Shown here piece after piece: positions 53,924-62,248 of a DNA stretch of 64,000 nt. The translations under genes were made by a program, and so were the position numbers. The notes below the pieces were generated by a model, which made no database searches, had not been told where the DNA came from, and saw only the letters and a program-made list of their open reading frames with translations. The first letter of the stretch is position 1. Every line of letters begins with the position of its first letter. The stretch is from Thermoproteota archaeon (GTDB lineage Archaea; Thermoproteota; Nitrososphaeria; Nitrososphaerales; Nitrosopumilaceae), in the NCBI GenBank assembly GCA_003352285.1, contig QQVN01000005.1:124001-188000 (forward strand). Reading direction: 5' to 3'.

Positions 53924-54947
53924 GATATGAAATCATCTCCATGTGTTTAGTTCCAAGGGTTTGATTAGAATAATAGATTCCAGTCAGGTCATATCCATTT
54001 CTTCCAAGATATCCCAAATCATATGATCGTTTTGCAAAAATTTCAATTGATTTTGGAATTGGATCTGATGTAATTTCTATATTTGAAAAAGATTCTTTGA
54101 GTACAGATTCAGATAGTGTAGTACCAAGCTCATTATGCAAAAAGTCATTATAAATAAGTCCTGTTTCTTCATTATTCAGATTAATCCACTCTACTGTTTC
54201 TTGATGAGATTCTAACCATTTTTGTATTATGCTATCATTTTTTTCAACATAATCAGCTCTGGCAATTAGTAATACAGATGAGAATTTTTTGTCTGCCCAA
54301 AGATCTTCTTCAAAGAATAGTCTTTTACCATTTAATTTTTCAACAAAGATGGTTGCCCAAGGTTCTGGAATCCAAGCACCATCAATGTCTCCTTTAATAA
54401 ATAACGTATAGATTTCAGGATTTGCAACGTTCAATACATAAACAGAGCCACCGCGTTCAGCAGTTTCAAGACCGTTTTCCTTTAGATAAGTTCTAAGTGA
54501 AACGTCTTGTGAGTTTGCAACCTGTGGCGCTGCAATTCGTTTTCCTGCAAAGTCATCAATAGAATTTATGTTAGAATCAGGATGAACGATAAAACTAGCA
54601 CCTCCACTTGCTGCACCGGCCAAAATTCGTATATTATTAGAATCAGATTTTAAAAATCCATTAACTGCGGGACCAGGCCCAACATAAGCAATATCAATAG
54701 AATTTGCAAACAATCCCTCTATTGCTTGTGGACCACTATCAAAAATTCTTGTTTTGATTTGTACATCAGGCAGATTTTTGACAAAAAATCCTTTTTCAAG
54801 ACCGACAATAGGTATTGCGTGACCAATATTTGGGAAATATCCAACACGAATTTCATCTTGAGAATTTTCCGACTGAATAGATAGTGCAGCAGCTATAGCT
54901 AAAGTTGCAACAATCCCTATACCAATAGCTACCAAGGTAATTTTCAT
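53916..54947 (-). CDS. ABC importer substrate-binding protein (SsuA/NrtA-like)
   Basis: A 343-residue periplasmic-type binding protein with an N-terminal membrane anchor (about 5-23) and no lipobox. Blocks include IRVGYFPNIGHAIPIVGLEKG, DIAYVGPGPAVNGFL, GASFIVHPDS and DGAWIPEPWATI, as in sulfonate/nitrate binding proteins. First in the operon, it starts 20 bases downstream of a TATA-like element enclosed by an inverted repeat. Ligand is unknown. Confidence 0.9.
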   Translation of the reverse strand: MKITLVAIGIGIVATLAIAAALSIQSENSQDEIRVGYFPNIGHAIPIVGLEKGFFVKNLPDVQIKTRIFDSGPQAIEGLFANSIDIAYVGPGPAVNGFLKSDSNNIRILAGAASGGASFIVHPDSNINSIDDFAGKRIAAPQVANSQDVSLRTYLKENGLETAERGGSVYVLNVANPEIYTLFIKGDIDGAWIPEPWATIFVEKLNGKRLFFEEDLWADKKFSSVLLIARADYVEKNDSIIQKWLESHQETVEWINLNNEETGLIYNDFLHNELGTTLSESVLKESFSNIEITSDPIPKSIEIFAKRSYDLGYLGRNGYDLTGIYYSNQTLGTKHMEMISYHD

Positions 54948-54966
54948 AAAACAGCGTTATATCTGA

Positions 54967-54984
54967 CCGATAAATAATGATCGG
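54967..54984. promoter_or_regulatory. Inverted repeat enclosing the ABC-operon TATA box
   Basis: CCGAT and ATCGG form a perfect inverted repeat with an AT-rich 8-base spacer. On the minus strand the spacer reads CATTATTT, about 28 bases before the binding-protein ATG, exactly where a TATA box should be. A repressor bound here would block TBP. Confidence 0.45.
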
Positions 54985-54988
54985 ATTT

Positions 54989-55012
54989 TAGCTTAAGCTA
55001 GTTAGCTGCAGC
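54989..55012. promoter_or_regulatory. Two adjacent palindromes in the ABC/argG divergent gap
   Basis: TAGCTTAAGCTA (54989-55000) is a perfect 12-base palindrome, followed by GCTGCAGC (55005-55012), an 8-base one. They lie between the divergent ABC operon and argG, so they could serve either promoter. No protein is known to bind them. Confidence 0.35.
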
Positions 55013-55060
55013 AAATAATTTCAGTTGCCCTCAAAATATTTTTTAGATTCTCAACACAAA

Positions 55061-55070
55061 AGATAAATTT
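55061..55070 (+). promoter_or_regulatory. TATA-like box of argG
   Basis: AGATAAATTT is centred about 30 bases before the argG ATG at 55096, allowing for a leaderless or near-leaderless start. Confidence 0.45.
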
Positions 55071-55095
55071 CAAGCTACAGTCAGTCAGGTGCGAT

Positions 55096-56283
55096 ATGAC
55101 TGGAAAGGCAATACTTGCATTCTCTGGTGGTTTAGATACATCAGTTGTTGTAAAGTATCTCCAAGAACAACACAACTTGGATGTTGTAACTGTAACAATT
55201 GACGTGGGTCAAGGAGATGACCAAAAAAAGATAGCTGCAAAAGCAAAGAAACTTGGAGTAAAACGACATTACAATATTGATGCGCGAAAAGAATTTGTTG
55301 AAAAATATATTTTCCCTTCAATTAAAGCAAATGCACTTTATCAGAAAAAATATTGTCTTGCAACAGCACTTGCAAGGCCGCTAATTGCTGAAAAAGTTTT
55401 AGAAATTGCAAAGAAAGAAAAAGTTACTGCTCTTGCACACGGCTGTTCAGGAAAAGGAAATGATCAAGTAAGATTTGATATTACATTACGTGCAGGTTCC
55501 AATTTACCAATTATAGCTCCAATTAGAGATATGAATTTGGATAGAACGACTGAATTAAAATTTGCAAATAAACATGGAATCAAAATCGATAACGTTGCAA
55601 AAAGATTTAGTATTGATCAAAATCTTTGGGGAAGAGCTATAGAAGGTGGAGTGCTAGAGGATCCATTCAACGAGCCACCTTCAGATGCTTTCATTTGGGT
55701 CAAAACAAAAAATCTTTCAACAAAACCATCTTATCTTGAAATTAAATTTGAAAAAGGAATTCCCGTAGCAGTTGATGGGAAAGTTATGCAGCCAATTAAC
55801 CTAATTGAATACATTAACAAAAAGGCGGGTGCAGCAGGTGTTGGAATTGTTGATCATATTGAGGACAGAGTAGTTGGAATCAAATCACGAGAGGTCTATG
55901 AAACTCCAGCAGCATCATGTCTGATAGAAGCGCACTCTGATCTTGAAAAAATGGTCCATACAAAACATGAAACAAAATTCAAATCAATTGTAGATGATGA
56001 ATGGTCTTGGTTGGCTTATTCAGGATTATGGCAAGATCCATTAAAGTCAAACTTGGATGCCTTCATTGAAAAGTCTCAGAGTAGAGTCACAGGCACTGTA
56101 AAGATCAAGATGCTTCAAGGAAGCATGAGAGTTGTTGGAAGAAAGTCAAAATACTCACTATATAGTCACGATATTGCCACATATGGATCAGAATCTACTT
56201 TTGACCAAAAATTGGCCAAAGGTTTTGTTGAATTGTGGGGAATGCAATCAACAGAAGCTAATAAATTACAAAAGAAAAGGTGA
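55096..56283 (+). CDS. argG: Argininosuccinate synthase
   Basis: A 395-residue enzyme joining citrulline and aspartate with ATP. The N-type ATP-binding motif is ILAFSGGLDTSVVVKYL at the N-terminus. Conserved blocks LAHGCSGKGNDQVRFD, PIIAPIRD and YETPAASCL follow. It opens the arginine/lysine cluster, and the lysW start lies a few bases after its stop, so the two are probably transcribed together. Confidence 0.97.
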   Translation: MTGKAILAFSGGLDTSVVVKYLQEQHNLDVVTVTIDVGQGDDQKKIAAKAKKLGVKRHYNIDARKEFVEKYIFPSIKANALYQKKYCLATALARPLIAEKVLEIAKKEKVTALAHGCSGKGNDQVRFDITLRAGSNLPIIAPIRDMNLDRTTELKFANKHGIKIDNVAKRFSIDQNLWGRAIEGGVLEDPFNEPPSDAFIWVKTKNLSTKPSYLEIKFEKGIPVAVDGKVMQPINLIEYINKKAGAAGVGIVDHIEDRVVGIKSREVYETPAASCLIEAHSDLEKMVHTKHETKFKSIVDDEWSWLAYSGLWQDPLKSNLDAFIEKSQSRVTGTVKIKMLQGSMRVVGRKSKYSLYSHDIATYGSESTFDQKLAKGFVELWGMQSTEANKLQKKR

Positions 56284-56291
56284 AGAAAATT

Positions 56292-56459
56292 ATGAATTGC
56301 CCAGAATGTGATGCAAATCTAAACATTCCCGATGACGCCGCTGTAGGAGAGATCGTATCCTGCCCTGATTGTGGTGCTGACTTTGAGATTGCAAAGAAAG
56401 AAGGTTCAAACGTACAGCTAAAACAAGCAGAAAGTGTTGGCGAAGACTGGGGAGAGTAA
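56292..56459 (+). CDS. lysW: Amino-group carrier protein LysW (first copy)
   Basis: A 55-residue carrier. The zinc ribbon has CPEC and CPDC, an acidic surface follows, and the C-terminus is the canonical EDWGE, whose terminal glutamate side chain carries the amino-acid substrate. It protects the alpha-amino group during arginine/lysine synthesis. The stop overlaps the ligase start (TAATG). An in-frame GTG at 56280 overlapping the argG stop is an alternative start. Confidence 0.96.
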   Translation: MNCPECDANLNIPDDAAVGEIVSCPDCGADFEIAKKEGSNVQLKQAESVGEDWGE

Positions 56460-57313
56460 TGTCAAAGATTTGTGTCGTATTTGATCGATTAAGATCAGAA
56501 GAGAAGATGCTCCAAAAGGAGGCAGAATCTCTTGGATATGACACATCTATGATAGATGCAAAGATCACACAACTAAACACGGAGAGTAAGAAGACTGACT
56601 ATGATTTCGGTCAAGTAGTACTAGAGAGATGTGTCAGTTACTTTAGAGGTCTTCATTTTACATCATGCCTTGAATTTTTAGATATTCCAGTAATCAACAA
56701 ATTCAGCGTTGCAACAAATTGTGGAAACAAGATGTTTATGACATTGTGCTTGGCAAAACACAAAGTTCCGACACCAAAGACATACTTTTCATTCTCAAAA
56801 GAAGGAGCTGAGGAAAATCTTGCTAAAATTGGATTTCCGATGGTGATAAAACCAGTAATTGGTAGTTGGGGAAGAGGAGTTATGCCACTAAAAGACAAAG
56901 ACACAATGGATGCAGTGTTTGAGATAAGAGAACTCACTGATGGTCCTCATGATAGAATTTACTACCTTCAAGAGATGATAAAGAGGCCCCCAAGAGATAT
57001 TCGTGTAATAACAGTAGGGGAACAAGCAGTAGGTGCAATGTACAGAAAGTCGGAAGGTTTCAAGACAAATATTGCCTTAGGTGCTGATCCAGAGCTTTGT
57101 GAGATAACAAATGAGATCGAGGACTTGGCAATCAAGGCATCAAAATCCGTCGGAGGAGGAATTTTAGGCGTAGATATGATGGAGGACAAAGAAAAAGGGC
57201 TAGTAGTCCACGAAGTTAACAATACAGTAGAGTTTAAGGGATTATCAAGAGTTGCAAAACGAAACATTCCAAAAGAAATGATAGAATTTGCAGTAAACTC
57301 CGTTAGGAAATAA
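56459..57313 (+). CDS. argX: LysW ligase ArgX/LysX (first copy)
   Basis: A 284-residue ATP-grasp ligase that joins glutamate or aminoadipate to LysW. Blocks are VIKPVIGSWGRGV (ATP lid), RPPRDIRVITVGE, and the C-terminal EVNNTVEFKGLSRVAK. Its place next to argG and lysW1 suggests the glutamate (arginine) branch, but specificity from the C-terminal motif is not certain. It shares one base with the lysW stop. It differs from the second ligase in that motif (EVNNTTEYK). Confidence 0.92.
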   Translation: MSKICVVFDRLRSEEKMLQKEAESLGYDTSMIDAKITQLNTESKKTDYDFGQVVLERCVSYFRGLHFTSCLEFLDIPVINKFSVATNCGNKMFMTLCLAKHKVPTPKTYFSFSKEGAEENLAKIGFPMVIKPVIGSWGRGVMPLKDKDTMDAVFEIRELTDGPHDRIYYLQEMIKRPPRDIRVITVGEQAVGAMYRKSEGFKTNIALGADPELCEITNEIEDLAIKASKSVGGGILGVDMMEDKEKGLVVHEVNNTVEFKGLSRVAKRNIPKEMIEFAVNSVRK

Positions 57314-57341
57314 ATTATACCTCCCTACAAGAGGGGATATC

Positions 57342-58388
57342 ATGAAAGTAGGAGTTGTTGGAGCCTCAGGTTATGTTGGAGGAGAAACTTTACGATTATT
57401 GGTAAACCATCCAAAAGTCGAGATCACAATGGTTACCTCAAGACAACATGTCGGAGAGTATCTTCACAGAGTTCAACCAAGTTTGAAAGGGTTTACTGAT
57501 TTAACATTTTCAGAACTAGATTATGATAAAATGACAGACAAGTGTGATCTAGTATTTACTGCAGTACCACATGGAACTGCAACAGAAATTGTAAAAGCCC
57601 TATATGATAGAGGTTTAAAGATAATCGACCTCAGTGCAGATTATAGGTTACACAATCCAGAAGATTATGGCAAATGGTATGGTTGGGAACATCCACACCC
57701 AGATTATCTTTCAAAATCAGTATTTGGAGTTCCAGAATTACATAGAGAGCAGATAAAAAATGCACAACTTGTATCATGCCCAGGTTGTATGGCAGTAACT
57801 TCAATGCTAGCTCTTGCTCCGTTAATTAAGAATAATCTAATCGACACCGAGCATATAGTAGTTGATTCAAAGATTGGTTCATCAGGTGCAGGAGCAGGAG
57901 CAGGAACGAGTCATGCAATGCGTGCAGGAGTAATCAGACCATACAAACCTGCAAAGCATAGACACACTGGAGAAATCGAACAAGAGCTTAGTGAGATTGC
58001 AGGAAAGAAAATTCGTGTATCAATGAGTCCACATGCAGTTGATGTAGTAAGAGGAATATTATGTACTAACCACACATTCATGACAAAAGAGATGGAAGAA
58101 AAAGAATTATGGAAATTGTATCGTCAAGCATATGGAGAAGAAAGATTTGTTAGATTAATTCGTGATAAAAAAGGTCTTTACAAATTCCCAGATCCAAAAT
58201 TCCTAGTTGGTTCAAACTTTTGTGATATTGGATTTGATTTAGATGAAGACAACAATAGACTAATTGCCATCTCAGCATCAGACAATCTAATGAAGGGTGC
58301 AGCAGGATCTGCAATTCAAAACATGAATGTCATGGCAGGATTTGATGAGATGGATGGATTAAGATACACTCCATTAACGCCAGTATAA
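57342..58388 (+). CDS. lysY: LysW-aminoacyl-phosphate reductase (ArgC/LysY)
   Basis: A 348-residue enzyme reducing the LysW-bound acyl phosphate to a semialdehyde. The NADP motif is VGVVGASGYVGGETLRLL, the catalytic cysteine is in VSCPGCMAVTS (about 147), and the substrate loop is SKIGSSGAGAGAGTSHA. A single copy suggests it serves both arginine and lysine branches. It follows the first ligase and leads into lysZ with a 3-base gap. Confidence 0.94.
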   Translation: MKVGVVGASGYVGGETLRLLVNHPKVEITMVTSRQHVGEYLHRVQPSLKGFTDLTFSELDYDKMTDKCDLVFTAVPHGTATEIVKALYDRGLKIIDLSADYRLHNPEDYGKWYGWEHPHPDYLSKSVFGVPELHREQIKNAQLVSCPGCMAVTSMLALAPLIKNNLIDTEHIVVDSKIGSSGAGAGAGTSHAMRAGVIRPYKPAKHRHTGEIEQELSEIAGKKIRVSMSPHAVDVVRGILCTNHTFMTKEMEEKELWKLYRQAYGEERFVRLIRDKKGLYKFPDPKFLVGSNFCDIGFDLDEDNNRLIAISASDNLMKGAAGSAIQNMNVMAGFDEMDGLRYTPLTPV

Positions 58389-58391
58389 GAA

Positions 58392-59195
58392 ATGATTACA
58401 ATAAAGATTGGTGGGAGTGTCGTTGATAATTTACATCCAAGTACAATTCAAGACATAAAAAAAATTTCACAACAAGAAGGAGTAATTCTTGTACATGGCG
58501 GTGGAAAAGAAGTAACAAAAGTTTGTGAACAACTTGGTAAAGAACCAAAGTTTGTAACATCTCCAAGCGGAATTAAAAGTAGATACACAGACAAAGAGAC
58601 TGCAGAAATTTTTACAATGGTAATGTCTGGACGAATTAACAAAACAATTGTACAGATGCTGCAAAAAAACGGAATTAATGCAGTAGGAGTTTCAGGAGTT
58701 GATGCAAAAACTATTCAGGCGGAAAGAAAGAAAAAACTACTCATAATTAATGAAAAAGGTCGAAAACAGGCAATAGATGGCGGATATACAGGAAAGATTA
58801 CGGAAATTAATGCAGATTTCATAAAATCCCTGCTTGAGCGAGGACTAACTCCTGTAATTTCGCCAATTGCCATTAGTGAAGAAGGTGACTTTCTTAATGT
58901 GGACGGGGACAGAGCAGCAGCATATGTAGCTGGAAGTGTAAAATCAGACAAGGTGCTTTTTGTAACCAATGTTGATGGATTGTTAATGGATGATAAGCTA
59001 GTTCAAAAACTATCTCTACAAGAAGCAAAAGAGATACGTCCAAAGATTGGACCTGGAATGGAAAAGAAGATTCTTGCAGCAACAGAAGCATTAGATATGG
59101 GGGTTAAACAAGCCCTAATTGCAAATGGACAAAAGGAAAATCCAATCTCAAGTGCTATTGCACATGACAATTGTACGGTAATTGAAAATGACTGA
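58392..59195 (+). CDS. lysZ: LysW-amino acid kinase (ArgB/LysZ)
   Basis: A 267-residue amino-acid kinase: ITIKIGGSVVDN and VHGGGKEVTKVCEQLG at the N-terminus, then VDGDRAAAYVAGSV, KVLFVTNVDGLLMD and the C-terminal GPGMEKKILAATEAL. It phosphorylates the carboxyl group of LysW-bound glutamate or aminoadipate. It overlaps lysJ by 8 bases, so coupling is expected. Confidence 0.94.
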   Translation: MITIKIGGSVVDNLHPSTIQDIKKISQQEGVILVHGGGKEVTKVCEQLGKEPKFVTSPSGIKSRYTDKETAEIFTMVMSGRINKTIVQMLQKNGINAVGVSGVDAKTIQAERKKKLLIINEKGRKQAIDGGYTGKITEINADFIKSLLERGLTPVISPIAISEEGDFLNVDGDRAAAYVAGSVKSDKVLFVTNVDGLLMDDKLVQKLSLQEAKEIRPKIGPGMEKKILAATEALDMGVKQALIANGQKENPISSAIAHDNCTVIEND

Positions 59196-60363
59196 AGACG
59201 ACTTTATGGGAAGTCTGTATCAAAGATTTCCAGTAACAATTGAAAAAGGACTAGGATCCCATGTATGGGACACTAATGGAAAAGAGTATGTTGATTGCAT
59301 GGGAGGTTATGGTGTAGCACTAGTAGGACACAGAAATGAACGAGTAGTAAATGCAATCAAATCCCAACTGGATAAGATAATTACAGTTCATAGTTCCTTA
59401 TACAACAAGACAAGAGAAGAATTTCTTGAAACATTAATGAAGCAAACTCCAAAAGGATTGTCTCAAGTTCATCTCAACAACAGTGGAGCTGAAGCAATTG
59501 AAGCTGCAATCAAGTTTGCTCGAAAATTTACTGGAAAGAAAGGAATGGTTGCAATGAAAGGATCATACCATGGAAAATCAATGGGAGCATTATCACTTAC
59601 ATTTAATCCAAAATATAGAAAGATGTTTGAACCACTCGTAGAGCAAGTATCATTTTCTTCATTTGGCGACATTAACGAATTACGTTCTACAATTAATGAG
59701 GATACTGGATTTGTAATAATGGAGCCAATTCAGGGAGAAAGTGGAATACATGTTGCACCAGATGGATTCTTGGAAGATGTACGTAAGCTGTGTGATGAAA
59801 AAGGAATCCTCTTAATTTTTGACGAAATTCAGGCAGGTCTTGGCAGAACAGGCCGAATGTGGGCATCAGAGCACTGGAATACAACACCAGATATTATGTG
59901 CCTTGCAAAAGGAATTGCAGGAGGAGTACCAATGGGTGCAACACTTGTCAAACCAGAAATTCTGTCATGCATGAGCAAAGGAGAACATTCTTCAACATTT
60001 GGAGGAAATCCACTTTCTTGTGCAGCAGGTATTGGAACAATTCATGCACTTACACAAGATGGATTGATAAAAAATGCAGAGAAAAATGGAGAAAAATTCA
60101 TTGATGGTTTGAAAAAGCTACAAGAAAAACACGATATCATCAGAGAAGTAAGGGGAAAAGGCCTAATGATTGGAGTGGAATTGAAATTCGAAGTAAAAGA
60201 CATTTTGATGGAGGGCATCAAGGAAGGAATTTTACTACTTTACTCAGGCAGAAACATACTTCGACTATTGCCCCCTCTTGTGATTTCTGAAGAAGATATT
60301 ACAAAAGTTTTAGATACACTAGATGTATTGCTAACAAGAGAGGAAGAAAGACGTAATGTTTAG
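59188..60363 (+). CDS. lysJ: LysW-semialdehyde aminotransferase (ArgD/LysJ)
   Basis: About 391 residues of a class III PLP aminotransferase. Motifs include NNSGAEAIEAAIKFAR, GSYHGKSMGAL, IFDEIQAGLGRTG and the PLP lysine in CLAKGIAGGVPMGA (about 241). It transfers an amino group from glutamate to the LysW-bound semialdehyde. The ATG at 59188 is taken; a TTG two codons earlier is also in frame. It overlaps the Lrp gene end-on by 8 bases. Confidence 0.94.
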   Translation: MTEDDFMGSLYQRFPVTIEKGLGSHVWDTNGKEYVDCMGGYGVALVGHRNERVVNAIKSQLDKIITVHSSLYNKTREEFLETLMKQTPKGLSQVHLNNSGAEAIEAAIKFARKFTGKKGMVAMKGSYHGKSMGALSLTFNPKYRKMFEPLVEQVSFSSFGDINELRSTINEDTGFVIMEPIQGESGIHVAPDGFLEDVRKLCDEKGILLIFDEIQAGLGRTGRMWASEHWNTTPDIMCLAKGIAGGVPMGATLVKPEILSCMSKGEHSSTFGGNPLSCAAGIGTIHALTQDGLIKNAEKNGEKFIDGLKKLQEKHDIIREVRGKGLMIGVELKFEVKDILMEGIKEGILLLYSGRNILRLLPPLVISEEDITKVLDTLDVLLTREEERRNV

Positions 60364-60775
60364 AGATAAAATCGATGAAAAAATAATCGAAGCCCTAAGA
60401 AACGATTCTAGAGAATCATTTGTAGATATTGGAAAAAAACTAAAGTTATCAGAATCTGCTGTAAGACGTAGAGTAAAAAATCTAGTCGATAGTGGTACGA
60501 TTAAAAAATTCACCATTGAAGTAGGAGAAGAGAATGCAACAAAAGCAATTATACTAGTATCAGTGGATTCAGGAATGGATACATCAAAGGTTTCTACAAA
60601 ACTAACAAAATTAGACGGAGTAAAAACAGTCTATGAGATTACAGGACAGTACGACATTATTGTCATCATGAGTGCACCAAACATCACAGAAATTAACAGT
60701 AGTATTGATGCAATAAGAAAAGTTCCTGGCGTGGTGGATAGTAACTCTGTAATTATTCTTAAAACAATAAGCTAA
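60356..60775 (+). CDS. Lrp/AsnC-type regulator (LysM-like)
   Basis: A 139-residue regulator: an N-terminal helix-turn-helix (IGKKLKLSESAVRRRVKNLV) and a C-terminal RAM domain (AIILVSVDSGMD to the GQYDIIVIM strand). Its place inside the lysine/arginine cluster, right after lysJ, matches LysM of Sulfolobales, which responds to lysine. The target is probably the promoter region just downstream, before the homocitrate synthase-like gene. Confidence 0.93.
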   Translation: MFRDKIDEKIIEALRNDSRESFVDIGKKLKLSESAVRRRVKNLVDSGTIKKFTIEVGEENATKAIILVSVDSGMDTSKVSTKLTKLDGVKTVYEITGQYDIIVIMSAPNITEINSSIDAIRKVPGVVDSNSVIILKTIS

Positions 60776-60800
60776 GCGAGAATCGGATCTTTAATTTTCC

Positions 60801-60833
60801 TTTTAACTAATCTAGGATCAAAAAGCGTTAAAA
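60801..60833. promoter_or_regulatory. Inverted repeat upstream of the homocitrate-synthase-like gene
   Basis: TTTTAAC (60801-60807) and GTTAAAA (60827-60833) form a perfect 7-base inverted repeat with a 19-base spacer. It lies about 24 bases upstream of the TATA box and directly downstream of the Lrp gene, so it is a plausible Lrp or activator site. Confidence 0.35.
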
Positions 60834-60856
60834 TCGACGAAGTTAGTACGAATATG

Positions 60857-60866
60857 TTTATATTTA
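60857..60866 (+). promoter_or_regulatory. TATA box of the second lysine/arginine block
   Basis: TTTATATTTA is centred about 29 bases before the ATG at 60891. It shows that homocitrate synthase, lysW2 and the second ligase have their own promoter after the Lrp gene. Confidence 0.6.
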
Positions 60867-60890
60867 CTGACTTGATTAACGAATTCTGCA

Positions 60891-62057
60891 ATGAACGATC
60901 CGAATCACTATGCAAATCAATACAACGCATATTCAAAGAATCCAAAGAAGATACGAATTCTTGACAGCACCCTTCGTGAAGGGGAACAACATCCAGGAGT
61001 ATCTTTTACAAACAAACAAAGAATTCAGATTGCATGGATGCTTGATTATTTTGGTGTAGACCAGATTGAAATCTCACCAGTAGTATCACAAGATCATAAA
61101 GAAGCAACTAAAACAATTATCAAACAAGGATTAAAAGCAGATATTGTTTCTCATGGTAGAGCATTAAAAGAAGACATTGATGTGTCTCTTAGCTGTGATG
61201 CAAAATGGGTTGCAGGTTATCTAGGCATTTCAGATATTCATCTTAAAGACAAGTTAAGAATTTCAAGAGAAGAGGCACTACGTCGCGCAGTGGAAACTGT
61301 AGAGTATGCAAAGTCACATGGTCTTAAAATTAGATTTACAGTAGAGGATGGCAGTAGAGCAGATCCTAAATTTTTGCTTGAAGTGTGCCGAGCAATTTCG
61401 GATGCAGGTGTAGATAGAATTAGTTTACCTGATACTGTTGGAATTATGCGACCAATTGGAATGTATAATTTTGTTAAAAAAGTTCGAGATGAAATAGATA
61501 CACCACTAGATGCTCATGTACACAATGATATCGGCTTTGCATTAGCAAATGCATTTGCAGCATGTGATGCAGGAGTGGATCAGATTCACACTACTATTGA
61601 TGGAATTGGTGAAAGAACAGGTATTCCAGCACTTGCAGAAGTAGCAGTGGCTTTGACTTATCTTTACAAATCACCAAATGATTTGAGACTAGACATGTTA
61701 CAGGATCTTTCTAGATTAATTGAAGATTATACCTCAATTCCACCATATGATTCAAAACCAATCGTAGGAACCTCAGCATACAAGCATAAAGCAGGAACTC
61801 ATCTTGCAGCTATTCTAAGAAACCCTGCTGCATACGAGCCAATCCCACCAAGAATTGTGGGTAATAGAAGGAGGATTGTTTTTGGAGAACTGGCAGGAAA
61901 GACTGGTGCTGCCTATCTAATGTCATTATTAGGCTTGGAAAAAGACGACCAAGGAGCCAAAGATGTGGCTGCAGGCTTGAAAAACCTGCGAATGGGTGAC
62001 TTGATTGAGATCCCACTAGAAGACAGGCTGGAAAGAAAGATAATTAATGACAAATAA
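60891..62057 (+). CDS. Homocitrate synthase-like DRE-TIM enzyme
   Basis: A 388-residue DRE-TIM metallolyase. The DRE motif is LDSTLREGEQHPGV near 25-38, the metal pair His-x-His is in DAHVHNDIGFA, and DGIGERTGIPALAEVAVAL with the C-terminal YKHKAGTHLAAIL are typical of homocitrate/isopropylmalate/citramalate enzymes. The GEQHPGV form and the lysine-type neighbours favour homocitrate synthase. The rest of the aminoadipate route (aconitase-like and dehydrogenase) is not in this window. Confidence 0.88.
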   Translation: MNDPNHYANQYNAYSKNPKKIRILDSTLREGEQHPGVSFTNKQRIQIAWMLDYFGVDQIEISPVVSQDHKEATKTIIKQGLKADIVSHGRALKEDIDVSLSCDAKWVAGYLGISDIHLKDKLRISREEALRRAVETVEYAKSHGLKIRFTVEDGSRADPKFLLEVCRAISDAGVDRISLPDTVGIMRPIGMYNFVKKVRDEIDTPLDAHVHNDIGFALANAFAACDAGVDQIHTTIDGIGERTGIPALAEVAVALTYLYKSPNDLRLDMLQDLSRLIEDYTSIPPYDSKPIVGTSAYKHKAGTHLAAILRNPAAYEPIPPRIVGNRRRIVFGELAGKTGAAYLMSLLGLEKDDQGAKDVAAGLKNLRMGDLIEIPLEDRLERKIINDK

Positions 62058-62080
62058 TGGAGAGGAAGTGAGAGATCAAA

Positions 62081-62248
62081 TTGGCAAGTTGTGATGAATG
62101 TGACGCAAATATTTCAATCCCAAGCGATGCAGTAGAAGGAGAGATTGTAACCTGCCCAGAATGTGGTGCAAGTTATGAATTAGTTAAATCATCAGGAGGT
62201 TTTGATCTAAAGCCCGCCCAAACGGTAGGCGAGGATTGGGGGCAGTGA
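62081..62248 (+). CDS. lysW: Second LysW-type carrier ending in glutamine
   Basis: A 55-residue LysW homologue from a TTG start: CDEC and CPEC zinc knuckles, the same spacing as the first copy, and the tail TVGEDWGQ. The normal acceptor is the side chain of a terminal Glu (EDWGE); here the last codon is CAG, so the terminal residue is Gln. The stop overlaps the start of the next ligase (GTGA). It could be a carrier needing deamidation, a variant chemistry, or a base error. Confidence 0.88.
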   Translation: MASCDECDANISIPSDAVEGEIVTCPECGASYELVKSSGGFDLKPAQTVGEDWGQ

